Shown piece after piece: positions 22,741 to 34,200 of a stretch of DNA of 64,000 bases. This DNA is from Fallopia convolvulus (lineage: Eukaryota > Streptophyta > Magnoliopsida > Caryophyllales > Polygonaceae), in assembly GCA_964016875.1 (NCBI GenBank), contig OZ024735.1, positions 1,117,501 through 1,181,500 on the forward strand, read 5' to 3'. Numbering within the stretch: the first letter of the stretch is position 1; the number at the start of each line of letters is the position of its first letter. A program made the position numbers and the translations under genes. Below the pieces are notes generated by a model, which saw only the letters and a program-made list of their open reading frames with translations, ran no database searches and had not been told where the DNA came from.

Positions 22741-24784
22741 ATGACTTCTCCGGTATTCCTCCCCTTAGAAGACAAAGACCTCGACGACGCTGATCTATGG
22801 GCTGTCATCGACTCTGCCGCCGCCGCCGCCGCCTTAACCACCACCTCCGGATCCGGCAAACCCCTAACCCTAATACCTTCCAACTGTCGAACTCCACAAA
22901 TCCTCCATTCGTCCTCTCCATCTCCACCTCAACTGTTACAGAAGTCCTCTCTCAAAATTCCCAGGCACCAACACCACCACTCCTCCCCCAACAACGCCGC
23001 TACTCCCTACTATGGAGGCGGAGGCGGCGAGGTTCTGGACAACTTCGATCGCGACCATCAACATTCCCTGAAGATCTCGCGATCCTCTTACCGCATCTCT
23101 GAAGTGACCGAAAGCAGTCCTTTGGAAGTTGTGAGGCACGCGCAGATGAGTTCTCCCGCGACTCCGGTTCACACTTCACCGGAATCGGGGAGGTTCATGG
23201 GGAAGGGGATAAGTCCTTCTTCAGAGAATTTGATACCAATTGATGGTGTACGAGGAGAAGACAATGAGATAACGAGGCGGACTGCCTTAGGAGGGCGGGT
23301 TAACACAGTAAATTTGTTCAAGGAGTACCAGAATACAGCCATGGCGGTTAGTTAAACTGAACTCAATTCTTTTTTAGTCGATTGTGGATTTCGTGAATGC
23401 ATATTTGTAAGCAGAGTTTGACTTTCTTATGTACTCGTTTGATAGTTTGCCGGGTATTATTGAACGATTTGAGGTACAAATTAGACTATCTGCTTGGTGT
23501 TGAGCATTGAGAATCTGAAATATAAGCTATACTACTTCTCGATGCTGAGTTTTGTTAATGGATTTTAGTTACGGGTTTGGATATTTGTTTGGTGCAAGAA
23601 ATAGTGAAATTTGAATTGAACTGCTTATTAATTCTAATTTAAATTATCAGTTTCAAAGATTTCCATAGCTGATTCTTCCCTAAATTGAGGTGCTTTACAC
23701 TCACATAATTAGCTTGCCAAAGAGTTGTCTAGATATTCGTCATCAATAACTTCTTTATTAATGAGGTCTCGAAGGCTCAAACTCGTACTGTTCATGCTTG
23801 ACTATAGGAGCTCTGTTGGTTAAATTTGTGTTTTCCTATTGCTTTCCAAAACCATGCTTCACATTATTTTATGACACCTTCCTTCTATTTGTAACACATG
23901 CTTACTTCTTGAGCTTTTTATTGTTTGGTAGTTCTATGCTATTTGCAAGTTGCTTGTACAATCTTTGAGTTTCTTGGTTTCATATTTTGACAAATTGGCA
24001 GATTCTGGAGAAATCTGATTACACCATGATCTCAGGAAATCCTTACATTAAGAAATCAGGTTAATGAAAAACTCTATTCCATAAGATATTACTCCGTACT
24101 TAAAGTGTTTTGGAGTTTGGACCACATTATATAAATCATATGCATTTCTACTGAATAGGTTGGAGGAAGATGGCATTTTACTTCAATGTGTCCTTTGAAA
24201 TCAAGGACAAGACTGTCGAATTTGATGATAAGCGAAATGTACAGCGTGCAGAATTTTTAGTCCGTGCACACATGCCGTATGTATTTTGTTGCTTGCTAGA
24301 TGTAGATACTGTAACTATAAAATAATCTTTTACATCTGTAGTACTTATTGCATAACTTGTTCATTCTTCTCATCAGGAGTGGTAGATTTTCTGATGGATG
24401 GGGCTCATGTGAAAGGAATGAGAAGAGATTTATGAAACCAAATAATGATATACCCAGTACAGCTGAAACTAGAGCCAAGAATAGAGCATGCCAGGTTGCT
24501 CTTTGACTCTTTCTTCTTGTCTGTTAGCATATGATGCATAAGTCCTGAATATCTTTCATGACAATTCTGCTAGATGTGTTTCATATCGAGCTCATGTTCT
24601 CACAACTTTATTACTCATTAGGTTCAAGCAAACCAGACACACTTGAATTTTTTGTACTTACCTCTTCCCAAGTAGTAGTATATGCTCAACTTAGATCTGA
24701 ATTGGCTGAAACATGAAGTAGTTTTTGTTTCAGGATCTTCTGGGAATTGGACAGTATCGACCTGGTACAACTTGCAAGCCATAA
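22741..24784 (+). CDS. Conserved-looking plant protein of unknown function, 316 aa, five exons
   Basis: Exons 22741-23346, 24002-24059, 24159-24276, 24377-24494 and 24734-24784. All introns are GT-AG and the joined frame is 951 nt. The N-terminal 200 residues (exon 1) are Ser/Pro/His-rich, low complexity and probably disordered. Exons 2-5 encode a compact domain: GNPYIKKSGWRKMAFYFNVS, then DKRNVQRAEFLVRAHMP, SGRFSDGWGSCERNEKRF, DIPSTAETRARNRACQDLLG and a short YRPGTTCKP tail. The AETRARNRACQDLLG segment loosely recalls the helix of RAD52/phage annealing proteins (xETRAxxRAxxDxxG). That similarity is weak and is offered only as a lead. The MULE end 112 bp upstream means its proximal promoter is partly transposon. 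Confidence 0.85.
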
Positions 24785-25230
24785 CTATGATGTGAAATTC
24801 TATGCTGTACATCTCAAATGTATCAGCTTACCTTCGCGAAACTTTGCCAGACCAGAATCTGACGGCGTGAAAAAATCCTCCTCTTTACTATATCAGCAGT
24901 AAAAACCAGAATTTAATGGCGTCACAAAATTCTCTGCTTGCTGAGGTTTAGAAGATATATGATCAATTGTGCACTTGAATGTTTTGTACTTTCCTCTTCT
25001 CAAGTAGTAGTATATGCTCAGCTGTAGAAATATGATCAATTGTGCACTTAACATTCTCTCTTTGGATTGTGTCATGTAGATCTTCTGGGAATCGGACGCT
25101 ATCGACCTGGTACAACTTGCAAGCCATAACTGTAATGTGAAATTGTAATAGTACATCTCAATTGTATCAGCTAACCTTCGCTAAACTTTGCCACAGCAGA
25201 ATATAATCCTCCTCTTTACCTGATTTGATC
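24640..25230. repeat. Tandem duplication of the last intron and terminal exon
   Basis: The segment around 24640-24900 recurs at about 24960-25230, including the TTTTTGTACTT..CCTCTTC region, AAGTAGTAGTATATGCTCA, and the whole last exon (CTTCTGGGAAT, then GGTACAACTTGCAAGCCATAA). In the second copy the acceptor reads GTAG|ATC in place of CAG|GATC, losing one exon base, so splicing to it would change the reading frame. Confidence 0.85.
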
Positions 25231-25264
25231 CCCATGACACAATCTAAAGAGAGAATGTTAAGTG
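25045..25264. repeat. 32-bp inverted repeat with ~156-bp spacer
   Basis: The arms at 25045-25076 and 25233-25264 match in inverse with a single mismatch. They flank the duplicated terminal exon. Not associated with a recognisable transposon end. Confidence 0.85.
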
Positions 25265-25525
25265 AAACAACTCTCACAAAAAGTTGAAGTTGTCCAAAAT
25301 AGAAAGACGTGAATATACATCCAAGGCTCGATGTATTCCAGAGTGTATGCCCACCATCCTTGAAGATAAGACGTAGTTTTAATTCCAGCTGGGAAGAAAT
25401 AATTTTTTTTTCCCACCCGTTTTTTTATAATGAAGATTTTATCTCCTGGTTAATGATCCATATCTCTGTCTTCAATTTCTGGCTCAATATTCCAGACTAT
25501 GCATGGATTCTGTGCTTGGTCTAAG

Positions 25526-26076
25526 TGTTGGAACTTATTTTATGTAATAAAATAAAGTTCCTAAAATGTGAATGAGAAATGTCTGGCCCGTTAGGGTTGC
25601 AGGACATTAATTTGGGCTTGGCCCATTTAAAAGGCTGAAAAGAATAGGTCAAGTATTCTCCTTGATATTCTAATCAGTTGAAAACAAACAGACCACGTTC
25701 TTTGAGAAGTGGTTGTTTTTATCAGTAGATAAAATAAAACTGCAGGATTCTCATTCAGACGCCAATTGGAAAAATCCTCCTTCTATTCTCTCTTCTTCAA
25801 AAAATAGAGTCTGAGAGTACACACTGATCGTTGGTTCGATAGGCTCCTGTTCTTGAGTTGTGCAAAGCAGGAGATCGTAGTAGTTGTATCCTGGGATTCG
25901 GAACGCTAAAGAACCGTCACACTACGAGGCGTTTTCAGAATTAAGGAAAGAGATCAATCATCTCCCCTCTACAAATCATTGGTATTTGGTATTATATTTT
26001 ACATAATTTACTGAATTGTATGATCTTAATTTCCTTAATTCATATTTAATTAGGGTTTGGAATTTCGGTTCCTACA
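25526..26076 (+). mobile_element. Solo LTR, copia-like, 551 bp
   Basis: Starts TGTTGGAACTTA and ends GGTTCCTACA, with perfect CTAAG duplications at 25521-25525 and 26077-26081. The short length and TGTTGGAA start fit Ty1/copia LTRs. The terminal AGGGTTTGGAATTTCGGTTC stretch is U5-like. No internal region is present. Confidence 0.88.
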
Positions 26077-26081
26077 CTAAG

Positions 26082-26515
26082 TTGATGAATACATGAGTTG
26101 GGCGCTTCCTTTACTGGTCATTTACATTTCTTACAATTGGAGCGGTATTGGTAACAAGTGATAGCTATTTAACAATATGTCATCTATTCCTACTTTTACA
26201 ACTACCAAGGGCACCAAGGACATCTGTAGTAAAACATCAAGGGGAATGCATGATTAATTGTTTTACATGGATTAGTACACACAAAAATGTATGTATGCAC
26301 AATTGCCATGTGTATTTAACATTTAATTTTTTTTTCAAGTTAGGAATCTGTTACCTAGAGTTAATACTCTTTTTTTTCCCTAACCTAAGATATATCAATT
26401 AACTAACAAATCCCTTTCTTTAAATTTATTTTTTCTTTTCCAAACAAAGTATATTTTAGAACCAGAGAAATTGAAATTGAAGAACACAAAGAAACAGGGG
26501 AAGAAGAGAGCATGA
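26082..26515. other. Flank between the solo LTR and the nested element
   Basis: AT-rich. The part near 26450-26515 probably belongs to the remnant copia LTR that continues at 29261 beyond the nested element. No ORF worth calling. Confidence 0.5.
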
Positions 26516-26520
26516 GAAAG

Positions 26521-26837
26521 TATTAGATTGATGAGAATGAACAGATCCTAAAACACTCTTTCTGATTGATAATTGTGAAAATAGAAAAAAAAAACACTCT
26601 CAAAGGAGACACACCTCCGATGAGCCAATCTCAAGGAGAAAATCCCCAAGAGCCTCAAAGGCAAATGCCTTGATCCTTTTTCTGATTTCTGGATGCCTCT
26701 AAAGAAAACAAACCCTCATTATTTATAGCCCTCCCTCACCTCCCTCTAAGACAACCCTTTTCTAACCACCAATACAAAGAAAGACTCATTTACCCTTCTT
26801 AACAACACTATTTCTTTTCTTGCCATATTTCCTAACA
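26521..26837 (-). repeat. 3' LTR of the 2.7-kb element
   Basis: 317 bp. The terminal TGTT..AACA is mutated to TATTAG at the outer end. Contains TATTTATAG. Confidence 0.88.
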
Positions 26838-27136
26838 ATGCCACCCTTCTTCAAACAACCTTGTCCTCAAGGTTGCATCATTTAAAACGGAGTTGGCATC
26901 GGGTGATTGTGCAAGGGCGAAGGAATGCAACTTGCTCAGAATCTTCAGTGTGCACCTACCTTGATGAATTAGCTGCTCATCAGTCCTCTTGAAATTAGCT
27001 TGAGCATTCTCCAAATTCAGCTTGACTTCCATTTGTCAAGTGAAATGCCACCTCCCCGGTTGGTAGACGCCGTCGATAATTCAACAAAGGTCCGAAACTC
27101 TATCTCCATCTCTTCATTAGTTGCACACTCTGGAGG

Positions 27137-27601
27137 TCAAGGAGAATGACAGAAGAGTGCAAGCATTCGATCAAAAACAAGTTGTCCAAGAAGAATTGAT
27201 GTCAATCCAATACCCATTCCCTTCCTTAGCCTCACTAGGCTTGTTTGGTCACTAGTCTTTGAGCATCCGTACCTGACTATAATCCCGGGCCTATGCTGCT
27301 TGTGTCCATTCACGATAAGCCCCAGGCTGAATGGTGAAGTTGGTGGAGGTTCCGCTGGTGGTTGTGGATCCCAACTCTTGTTCTCGGCATGTCTTTCTCT
27401 TGCCTTTGCCAACCAATTCAAACCAGCCTTGTCCTCAAGGTTTAAGAGTTCAAGAGAAGAATCTGGTGGATGTGGCAGCTCTTTCAGTGGTGGCAGTTTT
27501 GCTAGAGTTGGCAATGGGCACCTTCGTTTGTAGATGTGCTCCGTCGGGTCACTCGGGTCAAAGGAAGAATGAGGTTCTGGAGGTTGAAGACGTAAAATCA
27601 A
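27137..27601 (-). pseudogene. Internal ORF of the 2.7-kb element, proline-rich, unknown
   Basis: 154 codons with a proline/leucine-rich first half (PPEPHSSFDPSDP, LPPLKELPHPPDSS) and ELLNLEDKAGL, which loosely recalls the LEDK motif near the end of some gypsy polyproteins. It could be a decayed gag-pol junction or captured sequence. No function can be assigned. Confidence 0.35.
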
Positions 27602-28646
27602 ATTTCCAGACCTTTCGGCCGCTTCCTTAATTCCAACTCTAGGCCCCTATTTGCTTTGCAAAATGTCAAGCCCATTTCCCTTTTGTAAGAGAATCAACCT
27701 CGTCTGATTGATTTCTACTTTAATATCTCCCAAACTATCTAACTTCAATATGGGCCAAGGTGGTGGGCCTATAGGTTTTGGATTTGGTTTGATTTCGGAT
27801 CAAAACTCTCCCTTACCCATCACTAGAAAAAAAGGGTTCATGTACATCGGACCCTACAACCCAAACAACCCTTTCTATTTGCACCTTACGCGCCGCCCTC
27901 AAAACCGTCTTCTCAAAATTTCTTTCGAGATCTTCTCTGAGCAAACGCCGGACTCTAATGGCATTCTCAACCTCCATAAAATCTGCGTTGAGATCTACCA
28001 CCAACCTCTCCTTAATCATTATTTTCTTCTTCTCGTTCCTTCCCTTGAGAATATAGTCGTCGGTCTAAGAATCGTCAATCACACCAAGTTCTACATTACC
28101 CCGACTGGCCTTACTTTCATCTCCTTCCACCGCCAAGTTCTACGTCACCCCGACCGGCCTTACTTTCATCTCCTTCCACTACTTCAGACTCGACTCGGCT
28201 CTGCTCAGTAGATCCCACGCCGGTGAATGATGATCATGTGCTCACCATCTTCGAAGCAGGGCCTCCATCGGGCAAGCCGGTATTGCTTGCTTCCTGGTCT
28301 ACCATCGAAGCCACAAGCAAACCTCAATCGCGTTTCTTGTTTTCAACACTCTCTTCTCTCGCTCTTGTACACCAAGGCGGTGGCCCGAGCTGCTTACGAT
28401 CCAACCGACCAACCCTACTTCTCCCCTAATTTTTGGTTTCTTCCTCCCAGCCATAGCGACTTCGGCCTGAAGTACAACGTCTTCAACGATCCCGCTCTCT
28501 TTTACCTCGAGTTCATCTCCCACCTTAGCGCCTAATTCGAGATCTAAAATCTTCACGACTACAGACTTGTCTCCATTGGATATCGGAAGTTCCACCTTCC
28601 AATCGAACCAGGCTAGAAGCCTCTCGTTTTCCCGGCGTATCAGCGA

Positions 28647-28943
28647 TTAATTTCCAATAGCCCGGGGCGTCATCTCTACTATCAAAGCTTTTCCTTTCTC
28701 CATCAGCGGTGCCTTCGAGGTGGTATCCTCTCCTATGCGTAAGAATCCCTTCGAAAAATGGATCGTGAACTGATCAGTGATGGCATGCATCATTTGCTCT
28801 TGAACAATCTTCAGTTTGGCTTCAAAACCATCAAACCTCCGGTTAGTTTTCTCCCGACCTCTCTGCAACTCGCAAATTTGACCTTTTGCCTTGTTCATCC
28901 TCAAATCTAACCCTAGTGTTGAATCTCTCAACGAGAGAACCAT
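28647..28943 (-). CDS. gag-like N-terminal ORF of the 2.7-kb element, 98 aa
   Basis: An ATG at 28943-28941, just inside the 5' LTR, opens 98 codons: MVLSLRDSTLGLDLRMNKAK, then coiled-coil GFEAKLKIVQEQMMHAITDQ. Position and coiled-coil character are like the start of plant gypsy gag proteins. There is no zinc knuckle. It stops at 28647, so at best it is a truncated gag. Confidence 0.45.
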   Translation of the reverse strand: MVLSLRDSTLGLDLRMNKAKGQICELQRGREKTNRRFDGFEAKLKIVQEQMMHAITDQFTIHFSKGFLRIGEDTTSKAPLMEKGKALIVEMTPRAIGN

Positions 28944-28944
28944 T

Positions 28945-29260
28945 TGTTAGATTGATGAGAATGAACAGATCCTAAAACACTATTTCTGATTGATAATTGT
29001 GAAAATAGAACAAAACACACTCTCAAAGGAGACGCGCCTTCGATGAGCCAATCACAAGGAGAAAATCCCCAAGAGCTCCAAAGGCAAATGCCTTGATCCT
29101 TTTTCTAATTTCTGGATGCCTCTAAAGAAAACAAACCCTCATTATTTATAGCCCTCCCTCACTTCACTCTAAGACATCCCTTTTCTAACTACCAATACAA
29201 AGAAGGACTCATTTACCCTTCTTAACAACACTATCTCTTTTCTTGCCATATTTCCTAACA
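28945..29260 (-). repeat. 5' LTR of the 2.7-kb element
   Basis: 316 bp, ends TGTTAG...CTAACA, highly similar to the partner LTR with scattered substitutions. Confidence 0.9.
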
Positions 29261-29590
29261 GAAAGTTTGTTACATCTTTCATTCAAGTGTTTCTTACAAT
29301 ACAAGTTGATATTTATACTAAGTGCATAAAATACACTTTTATTACATCAACTTGATACTTTTCACCCCTCCCCTCAAGCTATGTAAAGATAGGCAAAAGC
29401 ATATCAAGCTTGGACATTAGTCGTTGCTGCTATGAAGATGATAAAATTTTGTTGAAAATATCAACTAGTTGTTGAGTAGTAGGTATATAAGAGAGTTGAA
29501 GAAGCCCCTCCATAATCTTGTCCTTGTTAAAGAGTACATCTATCTCAATGTGCTTGGTCCTTTCAATTTGAAATGGATTTTTTTTTTGCA
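29261..29590 (-). pseudogene. Copia RNase H C-terminus plus start of its 3' LTR
   Basis: The minus strand from about 29585 reads QIERTKHIEIDVLFNKDKI, then TTQQLVDIFNKIL and SKLDMLL. This is the C-terminal RNase H signature of Ty1/copia pol (ERTKHIEID...QLADIFTK...KLGM) with a TAG inside. It is followed by a polypurine tract GAGGGGAGGGG and an LTR start TGAAAAGTATCAAGTTGATG at 29364. The LTR was cut at 29261 by the 2.7-kb element and continues at 26515 leftward. Confidence 0.85.
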
Positions 29591-30532
29591 ATTTGGAAGA
29601 CTTCCACGAACTCAGTCAACAACACAGGAGAATACACATTAGTAGAAATCGAAGGATGAGAGTTATGAGCATACATTCTTTGGCCAGTTTGCCAATTAGA
29701 GGTGGAACAACAATGAGTTTGTTGGTTATGAACCTGCATAGCCATGTGGGTAAGAGTGTTCAAATCCTTGGTGGGAAGGATCTCCAATTGATCACACATA
29801 GACGTGTTCAATCCACTCAGAAAATTTAGTCCTCAAAGTTGATGGAACCACGCTTGTGTTCGCCTTATAGTACATATCTTTGAGTCGAGAAAAGAACTCG
29901 AGAGGCATTTTTGTACCCTAGAGATCCATAGCAATCTCCATGCGCATCTGGTTTCAATAATCAGCTAGAACATATTTTTTGAGTCATGATGTACACTAGA
30001 TGAGTGCAAGTGGTTACATGAGCCAAATTGCACCGAACCTAGTCGTCGACAAAGCGATACCACCACACTCAGACCACAACACGGAAATGGAGCATAGTTG
30101 CATTAACGTTCTCTTTGGGTGGCACATGACAATGGAGCAAGGTATACTCTATAGGTTGTATCCACTCAAGAAACACAAAAGGATCATATTCACCTAAGAA
30201 ATGTTCAATTTTTACATTGACCTCATGACATTGATACCGGGGCACTTCGTGTGTGTCACGATTGTCACGATGTCGGTCAGCACGCTCATGGGGTGATGGT
30301 GAGCACACCAGGTCACATCTTAGACGATGGACTAGGCCGGCACCTCAACGAGGACGGTGACGCGGTAGTTCACGTCGCCCAGTGTCGTGGTGTGCATTGC
30401 GCTCAGGGCATAGTGGATGGCCAAGTCCATCATCCTCGACGTGAACTGGTGTAATCCAATCTGATGGGCAATCATGCAACTCAATGGGATCACCCAAAGG
30501 AGGAAAAGAATGAGGGTTTACCATGCCCAAAT
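29590..30532 (-). pseudogene. Gypsy gag fragment
   Basis: The minus strand encodes VNVKIEHFLGEYDPFVFLEW (about 30220-30160), equivalent to the conserved gag motif V-K-x-P-x-F-x-G-x-x-D-P-x-x-F-x-x-W. Further on comes KFLSGLNTSMCDQLEILPTK (about 29830-29770), like the F-x-x-G-L motif. The pieces are in different frames with stops, so it is degenerate. It is truncated on the left by the copia remnant and on the right by solo LTR copy 3. No pol follows. Confidence 0.7.
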
Positions 30533-30829
30533 TATAATATCCGCGATATTCCAAGGATTTAAAGCCAAATATAATATAATATTTATTTTTATAAATTCTT
30601 TTCTCTAAATAGAAAGAGAACTTCTAATATATACAGTAACCCTTATTTTCTCTTTAAAAAGAGATTATCAAGTAAATCCTATTAAATAAAATCCAATAAT
30701 ATATTATAAGGGTTATGAATAAATAAAAAGGCATTTACATAAAAATAATGCTTTATGAAGCTTGAATTTTATTAAATAAAACGAATTACATTAAGGCATT
30801 AAAATCCCATTTTTGTCTAGCAAAAAGAA

Positions 30830-30908
30830 TGCAAGAGTCGGGACTTGAACCCGAGACCTCTCGCAACTCACTCCACACGCCCCACCCTTAAATCCGCTAG
30901 ACCAATTG
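30830..30908 (-). other. tRNA-like Pol III hairpin inside solo LTR copy 3
   Basis: A-box-like TGGTCTAGCGG and B-box GGTTCAAGTCC on the minus strand, plus a hairpin with TGCGAGAG against CTCTTGCA. It lies 297 bp from the LTR start. Confidence 0.62.
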
Positions 30909-30981
30909 AACTTTCTTATTCAAACACCCATCCTTATCAATTTAAATCAATTAATTCTCTTCTCCTTAAAAAAAATAGACA

Positions 30982-31206
30982 TCAGACTATGTCTGATGTG
31001 AGTTACGTTGATTTGATGGACCTCCAATGCATGTCCATGGAAGCTTCTCCTACCCTCTTCTTCCTTGCAAGACACACCCTCCTACCTCACCTTGAATGAT
31101 CCATGAAGAAACACACTTGTGCCCAATTGTAGAGCATCTCTTCTTTCTCCATTGGCCCTCCTCCATTGACATGGATTGCCAAGCTCCCTCACTTTGCCTA
31201 TAAAAA
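30982..31206 (+). promoter_or_regulatory. LTR promoter copy 3: palindrome plus TATA box
   Basis: TCAGACTATGTCTGA (30982-30996) lies about 200 bp upstream of TATAAAAAG (from 31199). Confidence 0.65.
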
Positions 31207-34200
31207 GGGTTCCCATCAACCATTAAATTCACATCATCCTTCATTCTTCTCCTCTTCCTTACAATTGCTCTCTCAAGTTGTCAAAAATCAGCCCATTCAA
31301 GTCCTTTTCCTCCATTAAAAACACCAGCAAACCCTCCTCCTTTCTTCCCCTTTGGAGACCGCCGGCTACCACTCAGCCTCGCCGGACCGCCAGCCTGCCG
31401 CCGCCGCCGCGCCACCCGCTCGCCACCGTGCCTCGCCGGAGCCCTGGAGGTCGCCGCCCTGTCCGCCGGTCCTCTCCCCTTCCTTCCTTCCTGTGTTCTG
31501 TAATACAGAAACTAATAAAACACTAAACCCTCTTTTTAATTTATGTATTTTATTAAAATTAGTTCTTGTAAGTTATTTAAATATGTTAGTTAAAATAAGA
31601 AAGAAATCAAATAAGAATTAAATTTAATAAAGATATTATGTTGGAGATCTTGTTAGTTGTAGAAGAGAAATAAATTAATTATGAAAATATTATAGTTACT
31701 ATGGTAACTTTTATCCTACTAAAATACTTAAATTTTTATTGTATTTTAATATTATGCAAGACATGTTATTTTCATAATATTAAAGGATTTTATAAAAGCA
31801 TATTCTTTATAAATGGATAGCATATGAGATGTAGTTTTAATATTAAAAGTGTCACCTTTATAAAGAAATAGGATTTATATAAGATAATAATGTTGCATGC
31901 CTCTAATTATAGAGAAGTTGAAGATATATGAAATCAAATACTATAATAATAAAAATAAAATTTACTATTTAAAATTTCATATCTCTAAGTGTAGGGAATT
32001 GCAATAGATATAGTTTTATTTATAATATATGGTAGTGGTGATAAAATCCTTATGACATATTATAATAATAATTATTCTAAGTAATTTGTGGGGAACCTTA
32101 TAAAAATATTGCTATAAGAGTTGTAGCTATGAACTATAGTTGATATTAGATATTGCCTTTATAAAAGGATAATGTTAATAATAGTTATATTACTAAGGTC
32201 ATCATTTAAGAAAAATGTTAGTGTAATAATCTCTAAGTGTAGAGAATTTCTCTACAAGACAATAGAATTATTATAAATATAATAATGGTATCTTTAAATG
32301 GAAATATAATATGTTATTATATTGCTTAGTTATAAAGATATTGTAAGATATGGAAAAGATATTATTTTATAACCTAAGATATTATAATAATGGACTACAA
32401 GTATAAAGTGAGATATTTATAAGCCATGATCATATATTTGGGTAAGCCATATAATATGAAAAGAAATATGAGAATAAAATGAATAAAATTAATTTAATAT
32501 ATGTTAATTTTAGGAAGTTACTTTATAAAGTAAATAGAAAGTTCTAACTATGGAAATTTCCAAGAAAATAGATTATAATTATTCATCTTTATTTAATATG
32601 GCTAATATAGTTAAATAAGATTCTACTAAGAGAATATTATTAATAAAATCTTCTTGGTGGGAAAATAATACTTTAATCTCTTTAATGGACTTTTTGAAAT
32701 TTAAAAGTGATATTTTAATTAAGATAAGTTTGAGAGAAGATTTAAAATAGAATCCTTATAATTTTAAGGAGAGTATAAATATTTAAAAATACCTTTTTAG
32801 GTAAAATATGTTATCATATATCTTTATGAAATGTTAAAACTTGATTACTTATATCAAGAAACTAGCAAGTGAAATTAAAGAAAATTATTTAATATTAAAT
32901 AAGGATTTTTCAAGGAATAAAAAGGATATTGCAAGATTTAAAATAATAAATATTATTATTTTAAATAATCGCATAAATTATTATCTTAATAATTTAGAAT
33001 TTCTTTTCCTCTTATATAAAGTATATAAGAGAAAAGCTTTAGGAGAATTTCGTAATTAAAGATCGATCGTAAATTCTATATCGATGGGTCGGGATTCTCG
33101 GTCGAAGTCGTGAATCAAATCTTCCGTCAAAGCTCGATAGTTAGACTCGTGAAAGCAAAGGCAAGTGGAATTTCCCCTTGTGACCTAGGAAATATCGATT
33201 GTTAGATATAACGACCCCACTGTTAGCATAGTTCGCTCTTTATTATTCGATAGGAATATTATGCTAGCTTTGTTGTGGCCTTGATTGTTTACGCTCTCGT
33301 TAAGAGAACGGTGTTGAACGAACTAGTGAGTGGCGCGGTCTAGCCGACGCCTCTATATAATCTTACTAAGTCGTAATGCCTACGTGTTTGAAGTACGACT
33401 TTCAGGATCATGGTCCAGTCCGCTCCGATTGCAAGGAGGGACGTGCGCACTCTAGCTAAGTGCCGGGAAACTGGGTTTCCCCTTGGTGGATCGGGCCATT
33501 TGAGCCCCCACCCCTTTTTTTTTAAAATCATTAACGAAATCGAATATTTTTGTCACTATATAAGATAAGTGCCCAATGCACATTTAAAAGATACCAAAAC
33601 CGGACCGGTCTCAAATGATCGATCTGGCTCTCGGTCCGCTCAGGGCGCGAGAGGTTTTTAACTTGTATGAATTAATAACGTTCCTAACATAATCTCGATT
33701 CTAAAAGAAGGCTACAATCTAGTAGTTCTTCTCTCGATTATCGAGCTATCTCCGCTTGAGATACGCTCTTCTTCGTACCATTAGAGCCCCACATAAATAA
33801 GTCTCATCTTACACACAACCCGAATATCTCCTTCGATAGTACTTGAAATTACCAAAATACCCTCGGGAGGCTCCATTCCCGCTTGCTTAGTCTCTTAGAC
33901 TAATTCTTCTTTTCCGCATGTTTGCCTGGCATTCTCTCGCCCCTCGTGAATTATGTCAGGATCTAGGAATCCCAACAAGGCGTGAAGACGAAGGAAGAAC
34001 GAGGACTTTCAAGATGTACTTCTCATTTCGTTTTGGTTTTAGTTTCGTTATGTTTCAAGAAACAAGCTGGTTTTGCTTTTCGTTTCCGAGTAACTGTAAG
34101 TTTGAAAGCAATGTAAGATGTTTTGTACGAACCAAGTCTCCTTCGGGAGAACCTTTCCTATTTTAATGAATTATGTTTATTTCCGCATTATTATTGTTCT

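Larger units (their letters stand above)
26521..29260 (-). mobile_element. Non-autonomous gypsy-type LTR element (LARD-like), 2,740 bp
   Basis: LTRs at 26521-26837 and 28945-29260 (317 and 316 bp) are flanked by perfect GAAAG duplications (26516-26520, 29261-29265). On the minus strand the 3' LTR is preceded by the purine-rich GAAGAAGGGTGGCAT (26852-26838), so it reads leftward. There is no protease, RT or integrase. Short minus-strand frames carry gag- and pol-end-like fragments (28647-28943, 27137-27601, 26832-27032). The primer-binding site is not obvious. It is inserted in the remnant copia LTR. Confidence 0.88.

Noticed and set aside
24893..25156. Minus-strand 87-codon frame near the duplicated exon
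   Set aside because: Antisense to a duplicated intron/exon block; no homology and no ATG context.
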